A DNA stretch of 64,000 nucleotides from Heterocephalus glaber. Its lineage: Eukaryota; Chordata; Mammalia; Rodentia; Bathyergidae. Both the position numbers and the translations under genes were made by a program. Each line of letters begins with the position of its first letter. Position 1 is the stretch's first letter. This document shows positions 11,943-23,129 of the stretch, one piece after another. The notes below the pieces were generated by a model, which was not told where the DNA came from, ran no database searches, and worked only from the letters and a program-made list of their open reading frames with translations. Where the stretch lies: NCBI RefSeq assembly GCF_000247695.1, contig NW_004624732.1, positions 22,861,684 to 22,925,683 on the forward strand, written 5' to 3'.

Positions 11943-12165
11943 TTTTTTGTTTGTTTTTAATTTTATTTGTACATTTTAGGTATACAATATAAGGACAGTC
12001 CTCATTGGAAATTTGTACCTTTATGTAATATATCTTGGTTCTTATTTTTTCCCCATTCCCCTGCCCTCCTTTAAACCCCTCAACCCCTCTCTATTTACAA
12101 AGACTTTGTTTCTATTTCTTCATTTTCTCATATTAATTCCATTACCTTCTTGCTTTTAAACAAGA
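11943..12165 (-). mobile_element. 5'-truncated L1 (3'UTR only)
   Basis: The T-rich start (antisense poly-A), then TACATTTTAGGTATACAATA and the C-rich complement of the purine tract (about 12050-12090), match the 3'UTR of the full-length L1 at 14255-14590. Only about 220 bases were copied, typical of abortive target-primed reverse transcription. It lies between a Tigger remnant and an LTR whose outer edge is missing, so it probably inserted at or near their junction. Confidence 0.82.
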
Positions 12166-12167
12166 CT

Positions 12168-12505
12168 GGAGAAAATCAAAATCAAAGGATTTATTTTAGT
12201 TAATGATTTCAGAGGTTTCAGTACATGGCTGCTATAACCAATGGTTCTTGGGGCTATAGTGAGGCAGAACATCATGGCAGAATCATGTGGCAGAGGAAAG
12301 CTGCTCACATCCTGGTGGTCAGGAAGCAGTGAGCGAAAGGAAGGGTCCAGGGACAAAATATCCCCTTCAAATGCTCCAGTGATCTACTTCCTCCAACAAG
12401 GCCCCACATCCAAAGTTACTATGAACTCCCATTAGCAACACCACCTTCAGACCAAGGCTTAAACCTGTCAAACTTTGAGAGCCTTTCCAGATCCAAACTA
12501 TAACA
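12168..12505 (-). mobile_element. MaLR LTR (MT/MST-like), truncated
   Basis: Reading the plus strand, AAAGGATTTATTTTAG, TTTCAGAGGTTTCAGTACAT, GAACATCATGGCAGAATCA, CAAGGCCCCACATCC and CCAGATCCAAACTATAACA occur in the order of a reverse-oriented ERVL-MaLR LTR. The outer end expected before 12168 (GTCAGCTTTC-type) is absent. The same family recurs at 41789, 46717, 47477 and 49754. Confidence 0.72.
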
Positions 12506-13486
12506 ATAACACATAGGAATAGGGCCTCCATGTACACACAAGTCTTATAATACTATTTCTAAAATGTGTGAAGGATTAATCTGAAGCAAATAGGACCAGA
12601 GGACCAGATATCCTGCTATAAATGGAGTAGCATTCAGTAGAGTGTGAGAAGATCAGGCAAAGAGTGTTGTTCATACATGAGATGGGAAACAGAGTCTAAA
12701 ATTAGCTGGATTACATTTAGATCTTTATTAGTTCTTCCCAATTGTCAGCATTTTATCCACTACCCTTCAAAAATTGTAGAATTTAAATTTGGTATTATGT
12801 ACCATTAGCTCAATAGTATGTAATAGTTAATTATGTTACTAGAAGAGGAGGACACCATCAAAATCACATGTTGATTTGTTTAGGATTAAGTACCTATGAA
12901 GGTGCAAGTAGAAGTGCTATGGGCTATGATTCCATACGGCCTTGCTCAATGAAACCAGAATTGTCCAGAGATTTTCTTCATAGGGCTCTGGTAATAGATA
13001 GCATACACAGGAGCCAGGAAGACTGAGAGTAGTGGCTGCTGTTTGGAAGTCTAGGATTAGAGTTACAATGAGTAGGTTTGGACCTAATGGTTATAATAAA
13101 GAGGAAAGAAAAGTTTAAAAGGGATAACATGGATCAACAATAACCAGGTGCATAGAGAAAATGAGACTGAGCTGATTAGAAGGAACCAGATGAAACTCAA
13201 AACAGGAATTAGGCAGAGGTCTTAGTCCAAATTTTGGGCTGATTTCTGCTGTCTGAGATCATATATTTGTTCTAAAGATCTTGGGTCAGCTGTCTACTTC
13301 TGAAGATAAGCTAATTCTAGGGGATTTCTAAGAACACAGTTTGGAGCCATAATTGAAATAATCTTCAAATTGTGTGGAATCCTAGATTGATTTTTTAGTT
13401 GTTTAACTAAGGTTTGATCTAGCCAAGAATTGACTCCCTGAAGTTTTGCTACCATATTTGTGACTAACGTACATGAGATGATCCAG
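12506..13486. other. Unclassified sequence
   Basis: I see no gene or nameable repeat here. Confidence 0.4.
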
Positions 13487-13882
13487 TGTCAGTTCATTTG
13501 TGCTGCTAACACACAATACTATAGACCACATAATTAATAAACAATAGATATTCATTTCTCAGAGTTCTGGAGGCTTGGATATTCAAGATCAAGGAACCAG
13601 AAAGTCTAGTGTCTGGTGAAAGTCACTCCTTCCAAGATGGTACTTTGTTATCGTGTCCTCTGAAGGGGTCAAAGACAGTGTGCTCACAGGGAAAAAGTGG
13701 TAGAGGGCCAAAAAGAGAACCTAAGCTAATTTCTCCAGCCCCTGTTAAGGGCATAATCCATTCATGGGAGCAAAATTCTCATAATGTAATCATTTCCCAA
13801 AAGATCCCCCCGTTAGTGTCACTGCAGTGGGGATCAAGTTTCAACATGAATCTTAGAGGGGACATATATTCAAACCATAGCA
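13487..13882 (-). mobile_element. MLT1-type MaLR LTR
   Basis: The plus strand reads GTTCATTTGTGCTGCTAAC, TTCTCAGAGTTCTGGAGGCT, CAAGATCAAGGAACCAG, GTGTCTGGTGAAAGTC, AGGGCATAATCCATTCATG, GGGATCAAGTTTCAACATG and TTCAAACCATAGCA. This is the reverse complement of an MLT1/MST LTR over its whole length. It has no coding capacity and appears to be a solo LTR. Confidence 0.78.
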
Positions 13883-14234
13883 GGCTCCTTGTCACATAGT
13901 TTAACAACTTTTTCTTTTCCAATAAGTCTTCCAATAATCTCCTAGTTGTTGAAAACCATGAAGCAGCTCTTTAGGAATGGTTTTTAGGAAGTCAGACTTA
14001 CCTATCGATGATAGCCTGGATATAGTATTCCAGTTCCCTGCAATATTCTGCTGCCTCAGTATGCAGCATTAGAGGTAACCAATGAACTGAAATTAGGGAC
14101 TTTAAAACCATTAGGGTTATTTCAAGATAACTTTGGGCAAGGGAACTCAAGAGATTCAGAATATTTTGATAATTTTATTCAAAATATATTTTCCTTTGAC
14201 AGTCATTTCTGAAGACCATGCCTGGTCACAGCAG
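13883..14234. other. Unclassified sequence left of the L1
   Basis: This is the pre-insertion host sequence on the left side of the L1. It continues at 19931 after the L1. I see no gene. Confidence 0.45.
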
Positions 14235-14249
14235 TGTACTGGTAGTTTT
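14235..14249. repeat. Target-site duplication, left copy
   Basis: TGTACTGGTAGTTTT is identical to 19916-19930. It ends in TTTT, as expected on the plus strand for a minus-strand L1 inserted by L1 endonuclease (TTTT/A-type site). The last bases merge with the antisense poly-A. Confidence 0.9.
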
Positions 14250-14254
14250 TTTTT

Positions 14255-14590
14255 AAATTAATTTTATTGGTACATTTTAGATATACAATATAATGACATT
14301 CATCATTGGAAATTTGTACCTTATGTAATCTATCTTGGTTCTTATTTTTTCCCCATTCCCCTGCCCTCCCTTCAACCCCTCCCTATTTACAAAGACTTTG
14401 TCATTTTCTCATATTAATTCCATTTTTTCATTTTCTCATATTAATCCCATTCCCTTCTTTCCTTTCCCCTACCCCTCCCACTTCCCCTTCCCTTTTGCAC
14501 CTTTTCTCCCTACTTCACATTATCTATTATACCCTTTAGTCCTTATTTACACTTTCAGTTTCTCACATCAGAAAAACTATTCAATATTTA
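14255..14590 (-). other. L1 3'UTR with polypurine tract
   Basis: On the minus strand this is the noncoding 3' end: the conserved AAATGTACCAATAAAA-type terminus beside the A-tail and a G/A-rich tract (complement of 14345-14395 and 14455-14500) with several GGG runs. Mammalian L1 3'UTRs usually carry such G-rich polypurine tracts. The frames on the plus strand here (about 77-94 codons, Phe/Pro/Ser-rich) are shadows. Confidence 0.8.
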
Positions 14591-17500
14591 TGCATGTGTG
14601 TCTTATTTACTTCAATTAAGAGTATCGCCTCAATATATTGCCTCCATTTAGCTATAGATGTCTCTAATTCCTCTTTCTTCATAGCTGAGTAGTACTCCAT
14701 TTTATTTTTAAAAAAACAGACACATTTTCTCTATCTGTCTCCAGTTGATGGACAATTGAGCTATTTCCAAGTTTTAGCTATCACAAATTGAGCTGCTATG
14801 AACATGGGTGTACATATATTGCTGTGGTATGATTATGATTCAGTTACTTCTTTTGGGAAGAAATCTAGCAGGGGAATAGCTGGGTCAAATGGGACTTCCA
14901 ATCCTAGTTCTTTGATGTATCTCCATACTGATTTCCACAGTGATTGCACCAGTCTACACACCCATCAACAATGAAGAAGGGTTCCTTTTCCCCAAAGCCC
15001 TGCCAGCATTTGTTATTGGTTGATTTCATGATAACAGCCATTCTTTCTGGAGTGAGGAGGCATTTCAGTGTTGTTTTCATCTGCATCTGTCAAATGACCA
15101 GTGATTTTGAATATTTTTTTATGTGTTTATTTGCTGCTTTTACTTCTTTGTCTGAGAAATGACTGTTCATTTCAGATGCCTATTTTTGGATTGGGTCTTT
15201 AAATTTGGGAGGCCAGATTTTTTAAATTCTTTATATATTCTGGATAGTAGACCTTTGTCTGAGGACCAGCTGGTGAAAATATTTTCCCAATTGTGGATTG
15301 TCTCTTCATACTGTTGGTGGTTTCTCTTACTGTGCAGAAGATTTTAAGGAGAAGAGATCCCACTTGTTGATTGTTTGTGCTAGTTCACGGGCAACTGAGG
15401 TTTTGTTCATAAAAACTTTTCCTACTCCACTGTGTACAAGAGTTCTACCTAACCACTCTTCCAGCTGGTTTAGTGTTTCTGTTTTAAAATTTAGATCTTT
15501 AATCCATTTCAATTTTAGGTTAGTGCATGGTAGGAGATATAGGTCTAGTATTAATCTTTGGCAAGACAAAACCCAATTTTCCTAGCACGGTTTATTAAAG
15601 AGGCTATCTTTCCTCCAGTGGGGGTGGTTGGCTCCTTTGTCGAAGATGAGGTGGCTGAGTGTGTCTGGAGTTGTTTCTGCATCTTGTAATCTGTTCCACT
15701 GGTCCTCAGGTCTGTTTCTTTGCCAGTACCATGCTGTTTTTATCACAATAGCTTTGCAGTATAGTTTCAAATTGGGGATTGTGATACTCCCTACCTTGTC
15801 TTTGGTGCCTACAATTGCTTTTGCTATCCTAGGTCTCTCCTTGTTCCAAATGAATTTTTGGATTGTTTTCTCAAGGACCATGAAGTATGCTACTGGGATT
15901 TCAATAGGGGTTGCATTGAATCTGTATATCAGTTTTTGGAAGTATGGCCATTTTCACTATTTTGATTCTTTCTACCCAGGAGTAGGGGATGTCTGTCCAT
16001 TTTCTGATATCATCATCCATCTCTTTTTTTTCAGAGTGATATAGTTTTCAGAGTAGAGGTCTTAAATTTCTTTTGTTAGACTGATTCCTAGGTATTTCAA
16101 TTTTTGGATACTATTGTGAAAGGAATGTTTTGCCCCATTTCTCTCTCAGTGAGTCTGTTGTTCATGTAAAGGAAAGTTATTGATTTTTGTGTGTTGACCT
16201 TGTATCCAGCTACTTTATTGAATTTGGTTATTAAGTTTAGAAGAATTTGGTGGAGTTCTTGTGGTCTTCTAATTAGAGTATCATGTCATCTGCAAATAAT
16301 GACAATTTGACTTCTTCATTTCCTATCTGTATTACTTTTATTTCTTTCTCTTGTCTAATTGCTGTGGCTAATGTTTCCAAAACTATATTGAACAGGAGTG
16401 GTGATACTGGATATCCTTTTCTTGTTCCTGATTTTAGTGTGAAGGGTTTCAGTTTTTGACCATTTAGTATGATATTGGCTGTTAGTTTTTCATAGATGGC
16501 TTTTATCAGATTGAGGTAGAGACTGTCTATTCTAATTTTTTGTAGAGTTTTTATCATGAATGCATGTTGAATTTTGTCAAATGCTTTTTCTGCATCTATT
16601 GAGATGATCATATGGTTTGGGGCCTTGGCTCTATTGATATAGCATATTACATTTATTTATTTCCATATGTTGAACCATCCCTGCATCCCTGGGATGAATC
16701 CCACTTGGTCAGGGTGTATGATTTTCTTGATGACCTTCTGCATTCTATTTGCCAGTATCTTATGTACGATTTTTGCATCTATATTCATTAGTGAGATTGG
16801 CCTATAGTTCTCTTTTTTGGTTGGGTCTTTCGGTGCTTTGGGGATCAAGGCGATGCTTCCTTCCAGGAATGAATTTGGGAGTATTGCTTCCCTTTCAATT
16901 TCATTGAAGAATTTAGACAGTAGTGGCAGTAGTTCCTCTCTAAATGTCTTGTAGAATTCAGCAGTGAAGCCATAAGAACTGAGGCTTTTACTACTTGGTA
17001 AGTTTTTAGTTACCTTTTCAATTTCATTGGTTGATATTGGGTTGTTTAGAACTTTTAGGTCTTCTTCGTTCAACTTTGGCAATTCATATGTATCTAGGAA
17101 TCTGTCCATTTCTTCTGTGTTTTCCATCTTATTGGCATATAGGTTTCCAAAGTAGGTATTGATGATCCTCTGTATTTCTGCTGGGTCTGTTGTAATTTCA
17201 CCCTTTTCATTCCTAATTGCATCAATTTAGGCCTTTTCTTTCCTTTTTTTGATAAGGTTGGCTAAGAGTTTGTCAATTTTGTTTATTCTTTAGAAGAACC
17301 AACTCTTGGCTTCATTGATTTTTTTTGTATCATTCTCTTAGTCTCCATTGCTCTGATCTTTATAATTTTCTGCTCTGATCTTTATAATTTCCTCCTTTGT
17401 ATGAGTTTTGAGTTTGTCCTGTTCTTTTTCTAGAAGCATGAGGTTCAGCATCAGGTTGTTTAATTGGGCTTCCTCTGTTTTCCTAATATGAGTATTCATT

Positions 17501-18430
17501 GCTATTATTTTTCCTCATAAGGCTGTTTTCATTGTGTTCCATAGATTCTGATATGTTGTATTGTCATTGTCATTTAATTGTAGGAACCATCTGATTTCTT
17601 CTTTAATTTCCTCCATTGGTTATTTAGAAGTGTGTTGTTCAATTTACATATGTTTATCAAATTCTTGTGGTTTCTTTTGCTATTGATCTCCAATTTCATC
17701 AGACTATGGTCTAATAATATACAGGGGATAATTTGGAATCATTTGCACTTACTTAAACATGTTCTATCCGTGGGTATGTGGTCTATCTTGGAAAATGGCC
17801 CGTGTGCTGCTGAAAAGAATGTGTATTCTGATTTTATTGGGTGGAACATTCTGCAAACATCTGTTAAATTCATTTGTTCAAGACTTTGATTGAGTTCTAG
17901 TATTTCATTGTTTTATTTTTGTTTAGTTGATCTATCTATTTGTGACAGTGGGGAGTTGAGGTCCCCCTCTACTGTTGTATCAGTGGTTATTTGTTTTTTT
18001 CATTTCTGTTAGTATTTGTTTTATATAGTTGAGTGCATTAGTGTTTGGTGCATATACATTAATGATTGTCATCTCTTCCTCTTGGATTGATCCCTTAACA
18101 AGTATATAGTGTCCTTCTTTGTCTCTTAATCAGTGTTGGTTTGAATTCCACTTGATATGCAAAGAGCATAGCAACTCCTGCCTTTTTTTAGGTTCCTGTC
18201 ACATGGGTTACTGTTTTCCACCCTTCAACTTTCAATCTATGAGTTTCTTTTTGAATTAAGTGTATTTTTTGTATGCAGCACATTGTTGGATCTGGCTTCT
18301 TGACCCATTCTACCAGTCTATTTCTTTTGATTGGTGAATTGAGACCGTTAATATTGATGGTTATAACTGATATGTATTGACCTATTCTTCTCATGACTTT
18401 TTCTTTTAATTGGATTCTCCCCTTTTGCAT
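14590..18430 (-). pseudogene. L1 ORF2 (endonuclease/reverse transcriptase), decayed
   Basis: The frame is broken into blocks. 18430-18188 is the start of the apurinic-like endonuclease domain (ITININGLNSPIKRNRL). 17127-16657 and 16611-16273 cover the reverse transcriptase, including a [11 protein letters not shown] segment and the catalytic FADD motif at about 16296-16285. 15881-15327 is the region downstream of the RT. 15086-14904 is the C-terminal cysteine motif, in which the second Cys has become Phe and the His is lost. Together they match the usual about 1,275-residue ORF2p. Much of the endonuclease and inter-domain part is out of frame, with stops throughout. In active copies the protein nicks DNA and primes reverse transcription at the target. 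Confidence 0.93.
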
Positions 18431-19335
18431 TTAATTTCTTATCATGACACATGGATTCTTTCTGCTGGGCTTCATGAAGTTCCTCAGGTGCTCTTTGTCA
18501 TGAAAGTATCTTATTTCTCTATCAATTTTGAAAGATAGTTTTTCAGGGTACATCAATCTGGGTTGGAGGTTGGTTCCTCTAGGGCTTGATATGTCACTCC
18601 CAGCTCTTCTTGCCTTGAAGGTTTGTGTTGAGAAGTCTGCTGTGATTGTGATGGGCTTTCCTTTGTATGTGATTTGTTTATTTTCTCTCACTGCTTGTAG
18701 AATTTTATTCTTCTGTTGGTCTTCTGGAATCTTAACTATTATATGCCTATGTGTAGATTTTTTTTTTATCATGGCTAGTTGGAGTCCTATATGCTTCACT
18801 TATCTGTATGTCAAGTTCTTTTCCCCTACTTGGAAAGTTTTCTGCCATTACTTCTGTGAACCATTTTTTTAGGTCATCTCCACACTCTCTTATTTCTTCA
18901 TTGACTCCAATCACTCTTATATTATTCTTCTTTGCATTGTCTAACTGGATTGATTTCTCATGGTCCCTTTCTATTTTTAGGCAATTTTTCTTTTCATGCT
19001 CACTAATTGTAATCCTATCTTTTATATCTGAAATTCTGTCCCCATATTTGCTCATTCTGCTGAGTAAACATTCAGTAGATTGTTTACTGCCCTGATAATC
19101 TGTTTGCATCTCCTGTATGGATTCCATTTATTTCCTATGTTGGAATTCCATCATGTTCCTCAGCTCCTCTATTTTTTTATCTGTATTTGCTCTAGATTTA
19201 TTAACCATGTCTTTCACTGTGGGCACAATCTCTGCTTTTATCTGAGAAATTATTTCTGATTTCATTTTTTCCAGGTTCTCTTTTGTTGCCAGTTCAGGGA
19301 GACCAGGTGGTTGAGCATAGGTTGTTCCATCTCAT
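18431..19335 (-). pseudogene. L1 ORF1 (RNA-binding chaperone), decayed
   Basis: Two overlapping frames, 19127-18747 and 18799-18431, hold the conserved RNA-recognition and C-terminal parts of ORF1p, joined by a frameshift near 18750-18800. The second contains VKIPEDQQKNKILQAVRE, typical of the C-terminal domain. Upstream, a Lys/Glu-rich heptad stretch (about 19265-19128) is the coiled coil, cut off by a TAA at about 19130-19128. The exact start is unclear: ATGs at 19335 and 19330 are not in frame with the coil. The ORF1 stop (18433-18431) is followed at once by an ORF2-frame ATG, so this copy has no inter-ORF spacer unless ORF2 starts at a later Met. Confidence 0.88.
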
Positions 19336-19916
19336 TTCCCTTCAGGGTTGCTTTATGTGATCTGAATATCTGGTTTTGAGACTTGTTTATGTGTCTTCTC
19401 ACTTCAACAGTTGCAGGCTGCTGTGCCTTTGCTGAGTCAACTTTTTGCTCACCCAGTGGTTCTCAGCTCTCAGCAAGCCACAGGGCTGCCTTTTCTCTGC
19501 TCACCACTGCACCAATTCCTGGGTTCAGAATAGTTGCCTTCTGGATCCCTGAGCTGACCTGTTGTCTGGGCAGACTTTTGCTGTGGCCTGTGTGCACTTG
19601 GGATTGTATCTAGGTATGCCTATGGTGAGGGTCTGCCCCCCTATGTAGCTGTTGTCTGGGAGGGCCTTTGCTGGGTGCAATGCACCCCAGTCCCTGGTGC
19701 CTGAGCAGGCTTCTGGCTAAGATCTTGTGCACTTACTGATGATATTGGGGAGAGCCACTAGCTGTTGCTTGTGCACCTGTGCAGCAGCTCTTTTCCTGGT
19801 GGACCCTTGGCTTGGGCCTGTGTGCCCAAGCCACTTGGGTTGGGGGGTGGCCCTGGCTGGATCTGCCTGCAGCACTGCTCTGGTCCATACCACTCATGTG
19901 CTGGTATTTTTTTTTT
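19336..19916 (-). promoter_or_regulatory. L1 5'UTR (presumed internal promoter)
   Basis: This G/C-richer segment (GCCTGTGTGC, TTGCTGGGTG, CCCTGGCTGG-type words on the plus strand) lies upstream of ORF1 and has no reading frame shared with an L1 protein. In L1 elements this region holds the internal RNA polymerase II promoter. I cannot assign specific factor sites. It has at least two copies of a 'ttgtctggg' word (19561, 19651), hinting at internal repetition. The outermost bases on the minus strand are A10 then TACCAGCACATGAG. Confidence 0.6.
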
Positions 19917-19930
19917 GTACTGGTAGTTTT
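19916..19930. repeat. Target-site duplication, right copy
   Basis: TGTACTGGTAGTTTT is identical to 14235-14249 and marks the 5' boundary of the minus-strand L1. Confidence 0.9.
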
Positions 19931-20459
19931 CAGCAAAAGCTAGTGACATACAGAATTCCTTCATAATTCTTCCCATAAACTATGGGCTTTGGTCACTTGA
20001 TATATAAAAGTCAATATTCAATATTCAATATCCCTCCTTTACACATTTTATAGGAGATTATATTTTTGGTGAGTGACTCATGACCTCAAAATATCTTTAA
20101 CTTTTTAAGGTTTCTTCACAAACTTTGATTGAAGATAGTAACCAATTTGTCTATGAAGATGAGTTTCATGGAGAAACTTAGTTAATATCCATTAGAAATG
20201 ATCTAGAACAGCTTCCTGGGGAGCACCAGAGGTATCAAAGAAAAGGATATAATCAGAGTGTTCTATCCTTCCATTTCAAAATCAGGAGATAGGTGCTGAC
20301 ATATTTTTGAATTCTTGAGGTTTAAGATCATAACCACATCTAGGCTCTTGTTTCTAATGCTCTGATAAAGCATTTTTCTAGCTCCTGTATTACCTCTCTA
20401 TTCTTGGATCTCCCACTTTATAATAATATCCTAGTAGGATACCTAAAGCTCTCTAACTT
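19931..20459. other. Sequence right of the L1; possible continuation of an ERV remnant
   Basis: This continues the host sequence left of 14235. It adjoins the retroviral pol remnant on its 3' side and could be degraded integrase-region sequence, but I cannot support that by eye. Confidence 0.35.
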
Positions 20460-20880
20460 CTCCCTTTGACAAGAGTTCCACAAGAAGCAAGAAAATTCTT
20501 TGTAACTAAATTATCCTAAAGTCATACACTACCCCAAAATTGTATCTGCTACTTACTTTAGTCCTTTGGCTAGTCAATGAGCCATACTACATGCAATAAA
20601 TTCTGCCGTTTGAGTTGATTTTACCTCACATAATGGTCTATATTCTAAAGGAGAGTCTAAATTGGCAATTCTATGTCCTTTTTGATAACCTGCATTTTCA
20701 CCTTTGGGAAATGATCTAGCAATCAATATTAAGTCAGTGGTCAATGGAAGTCTCAGACAAATCTTAATGAGATACAGGATGTCCCTAACTGAGGTAAGAT
20801 AATCATGAGGTTCTCTTTCTGGCACAGGCAAGGAAGTAGCAGGATTTAGAATGTTACAGCAATAAGTGATAATGTGAATC
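20460..20880 (-). pseudogene. Endogenous retrovirus pol remnant (RNase H region)
   Basis: The minus-strand frame at 20831-20574 carries an order of features like the RNase H entry of class I (gammaretrovirus-like) ERVs: a short 'PL..DLI' lead-in, a SF.KGENAGY segment, then TQTAEFIA before LAK. The usual acidic catalytic segment ahead of SF is degraded. A further out-of-frame stretch below 20574 continues the RNase H. Several stops and frame changes are present, no LTR is paired with it, and no gag or env is visible, so it is an old dead fragment. Confidence 0.6.
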
Positions 20881-21179
20881 AGGCATATTTAGATCTTTTA
20901 CACCTTTAAAACTTAAGGTTAATATTACCTTTTTTAATCCAAGAGTGGTGATGGTGAACATTTTAGAGCTTTTAATTATACAAATAGCCCACTGTGGCAG
21001 GTGTGCCTTTGGTTCACCACCATTGCCCTAGGACATTGACTATAAAGGTATATTGCTATCCTCCTAAGGAGAGAACAAAAAGATACTGCCATGTTGTAGA
21101 AGCACACTGAAAAAGACAAAACAAAGATACACTGTAGGGAAGAAAGTTCCTTGAAATAAAACTGATGGCATTAATAATA

Positions 21180-22285
21180 TGTCATCTAGGTTCTCATCTG
21201 CGCCATTGGGCTGGAGTGTTGCTTGCTGTGTGTGTGGTTTTTACCGCCAAGTGGTTCTGCTTGGTGCCATCCATGGAGGGTGTGCGCTGGACCTTTTCCT
21301 GTGGCACTTGGCTGCTGAGCTGAGCCAAATGGCTGCTGGTTGTGCGATTGATCCAGCCAGAAGAGAAGGAGTGCATTGGCCAGTTCATCTTTGCCTGGGA
21401 TGCTAAGGTAGCCATGGCTGGTTGTCTCATGATAAGAAAATTAGTTGAGGAGAAATTGAATATCCCTTGGCATAATATTTGTCTGCAAAGAACTGCAAAA
21501 GGAAAACCAGTTCTTGCAAAGGACTCTTTGAACCCTTACCCCAATTTCAATCTTAACATCTCTCATTAAGGGGACTATACAGTCCTTGCTGCTGAACCTA
21601 AGTTACAAGTTGGAATTGATGCAATGAAGACTAGTTTTCCAGGTCGTGGTTCAATTCCAGAATTTTTTCATATTATGAAAAGAAAGTTTACCAACAAAGA
21701 ATGGGAAACCATCAGAAGCTTTAAGGATGAGTGAACTCAACTGGATATGTTTTATAGGAATTGGGCACTGAAAGAAAGCTTCATTAAAGCCATTGGTGTT
21801 GGACTGGGATTTGAATTGCAATGGCTTGAATTTGATATCCCTCCATTAAACTTGGAAATAGGCCAGGTTTATAAAGAGGCCAGGTTTATAAAGGCCAGGT
21901 TTATTTGTTCCTGGATGGGGAAGAAGAAAAGAATGGGCATTTGAGGAAAGCAAAATAGATGAGCACCATTTTGTTGCAGTAGCTCTTAGGAAACCTGATG
22001 GATCTAGACATAAGGATGTTCCTTCCCAAGATGATTCTAAGCCATCCCAGAGGCAGTTTACTATTCTCACCTTCAATGATTTAATATCATCTGCTGTTCC
22101 CATGACACCTGAAGATCCTTCATTTTGGGGCTGTTTTTACTTTACAGAAGAAATTCTAATACAAAATGGTACAAAGTCATGATATGATGCACTAAGTAAC
22201 AAAAAAAAGTGAAAACTGTTTGTAATCTACCATATTCATTGAAAAAATAAATACCTGATAGTATCAAATTTTATTTTAAAAAGCA
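21180..22285 (+). pseudogene. AASDHPPT: Processed pseudogene of AASDHPPT (4'-phosphopantetheinyl transferase)
   Basis: The parent enzyme transfers 4'-phosphopantetheine to carrier proteins (fatty acid synthase ACP, the lysine-pathway enzyme and others) in the cytosol. An intronless copy of the whole reading frame is present from a lost start (GTG at 21234) to a stop at about 22180-22182. Recognisable blocks are IQPEEKECIGQF and LQRTAKGKPVLAKD (21342-21569), the conserved GID triad near 21615, and the WALKESFIK motif near 21762. A CAA to TAA change (21567-21569), a Trp to TGA change (21732-21734) and frameshifts disable it. A short 3'UTR with AATAAA (22247-22252) and an A-rich end follow. A 17-base unit (GGCCAGGTTTATAAAG type) is repeated about three times at 21860-21905. 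It was probably made by L1 machinery. Confidence 0.93.
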
Positions 22286-23129
22286 GTTTTTTTAAGAAGC
22301 CAAAAATTTTACTATTATAAAATAAGACTTCTCTTTCCAGGTAGATCACTAGAGTATATGTTTCCCTCTTCCTGTCCAAACTTGGTTTGAATTAATAGAA
22401 ACAGAAAGGGTGGCAGAATCTTCAACTGATAAAGGAAGATTGTAGAAAAGGAAATATGCAAAAAGGAAATGTTTAAATCCTATCTCTCAGAAATCACTCC
22501 TCTTAAAACCTTGAGTATCTTTCCAGACCTTTTGTCTTGGCAAATGAATCCCTATTAACTTATTTTTTTCAGTGGGGACATGCTATTATGTAATTTTTTT
22601 AACTCCACATCTGCTGTTGATAACTTTACCTCTATTACATGAACTAGTGGTTCTTGAGTACTTTCTTGTATGACTAATATCAATTTGATCTGAGGTAACT
22701 ATTCAGTTACAATTGGCTTAAGTAACTAGGAACGTTTACAATTCAGGGTGGTTGTTTTTGGGTTTTGTTTGTTTGGCCTTAGCCTCAATTTATTTATTTT
22801 GCTTTAGGCTCATTCCCCTTCCCAGTTACAAGAACAACTGCTATAACTTCCATTTTACATCTTAATAAAATTGCATCTACAAGACAGGAAAGGAGAGAGG
22901 TTATTTTTCCTATTGTAATTGTTTTATTGGTGAGGAGGCCATCTCCCAGTAGTCCCTTGAAACTATCCCCTCAGTTTCTGTCTTCTCACATCTGGTCACA
23001 GAGACCCAGTGTCTTGACACCTTTTGCCTCTGTTAGTAGATTCTGTTGGAAGAGAAAAGGCTAAGACAGGTTGGAGAGGACAGCATTGAGCTGCAGCCCA
23101 TTACCTGGCATAAGGTGTACTATAATATG
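22286..23129. other. Unclassified sequence
   Basis: I recognise no gene or repeat here. Confidence 0.4.

Larger units (their letters stand above)
14250..19916 (-). mobile_element. Near full-length L1 (LINE-1) retrotransposon, inactive
   Basis: This 5.67-kb insertion has, in minus-strand order, a 5'UTR (about 19916-19340), ORF1 (to 18431), ORF2 (18430 to about 14590), a 3'UTR with the purine tract, and a short A-tail (antisense T-run 14246-14254). Perfect 15-bp target-site duplications flank it. Both ORFs carry stops and frameshifts, so it cannot move. The 3'UTR is of the same type as all the truncated L1s in the window, so this was the recently dominant lineage in the genome. The 5' end carries an odd A10 run next to the duplication. 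Confidence 0.95.

Noticed and set aside
15628..16044. 138-codon plus-strand ORF and similar frames at 18528-18872 and 18808-19095
   Set aside because: These are antisense to L1 ORF2 and ORF1.
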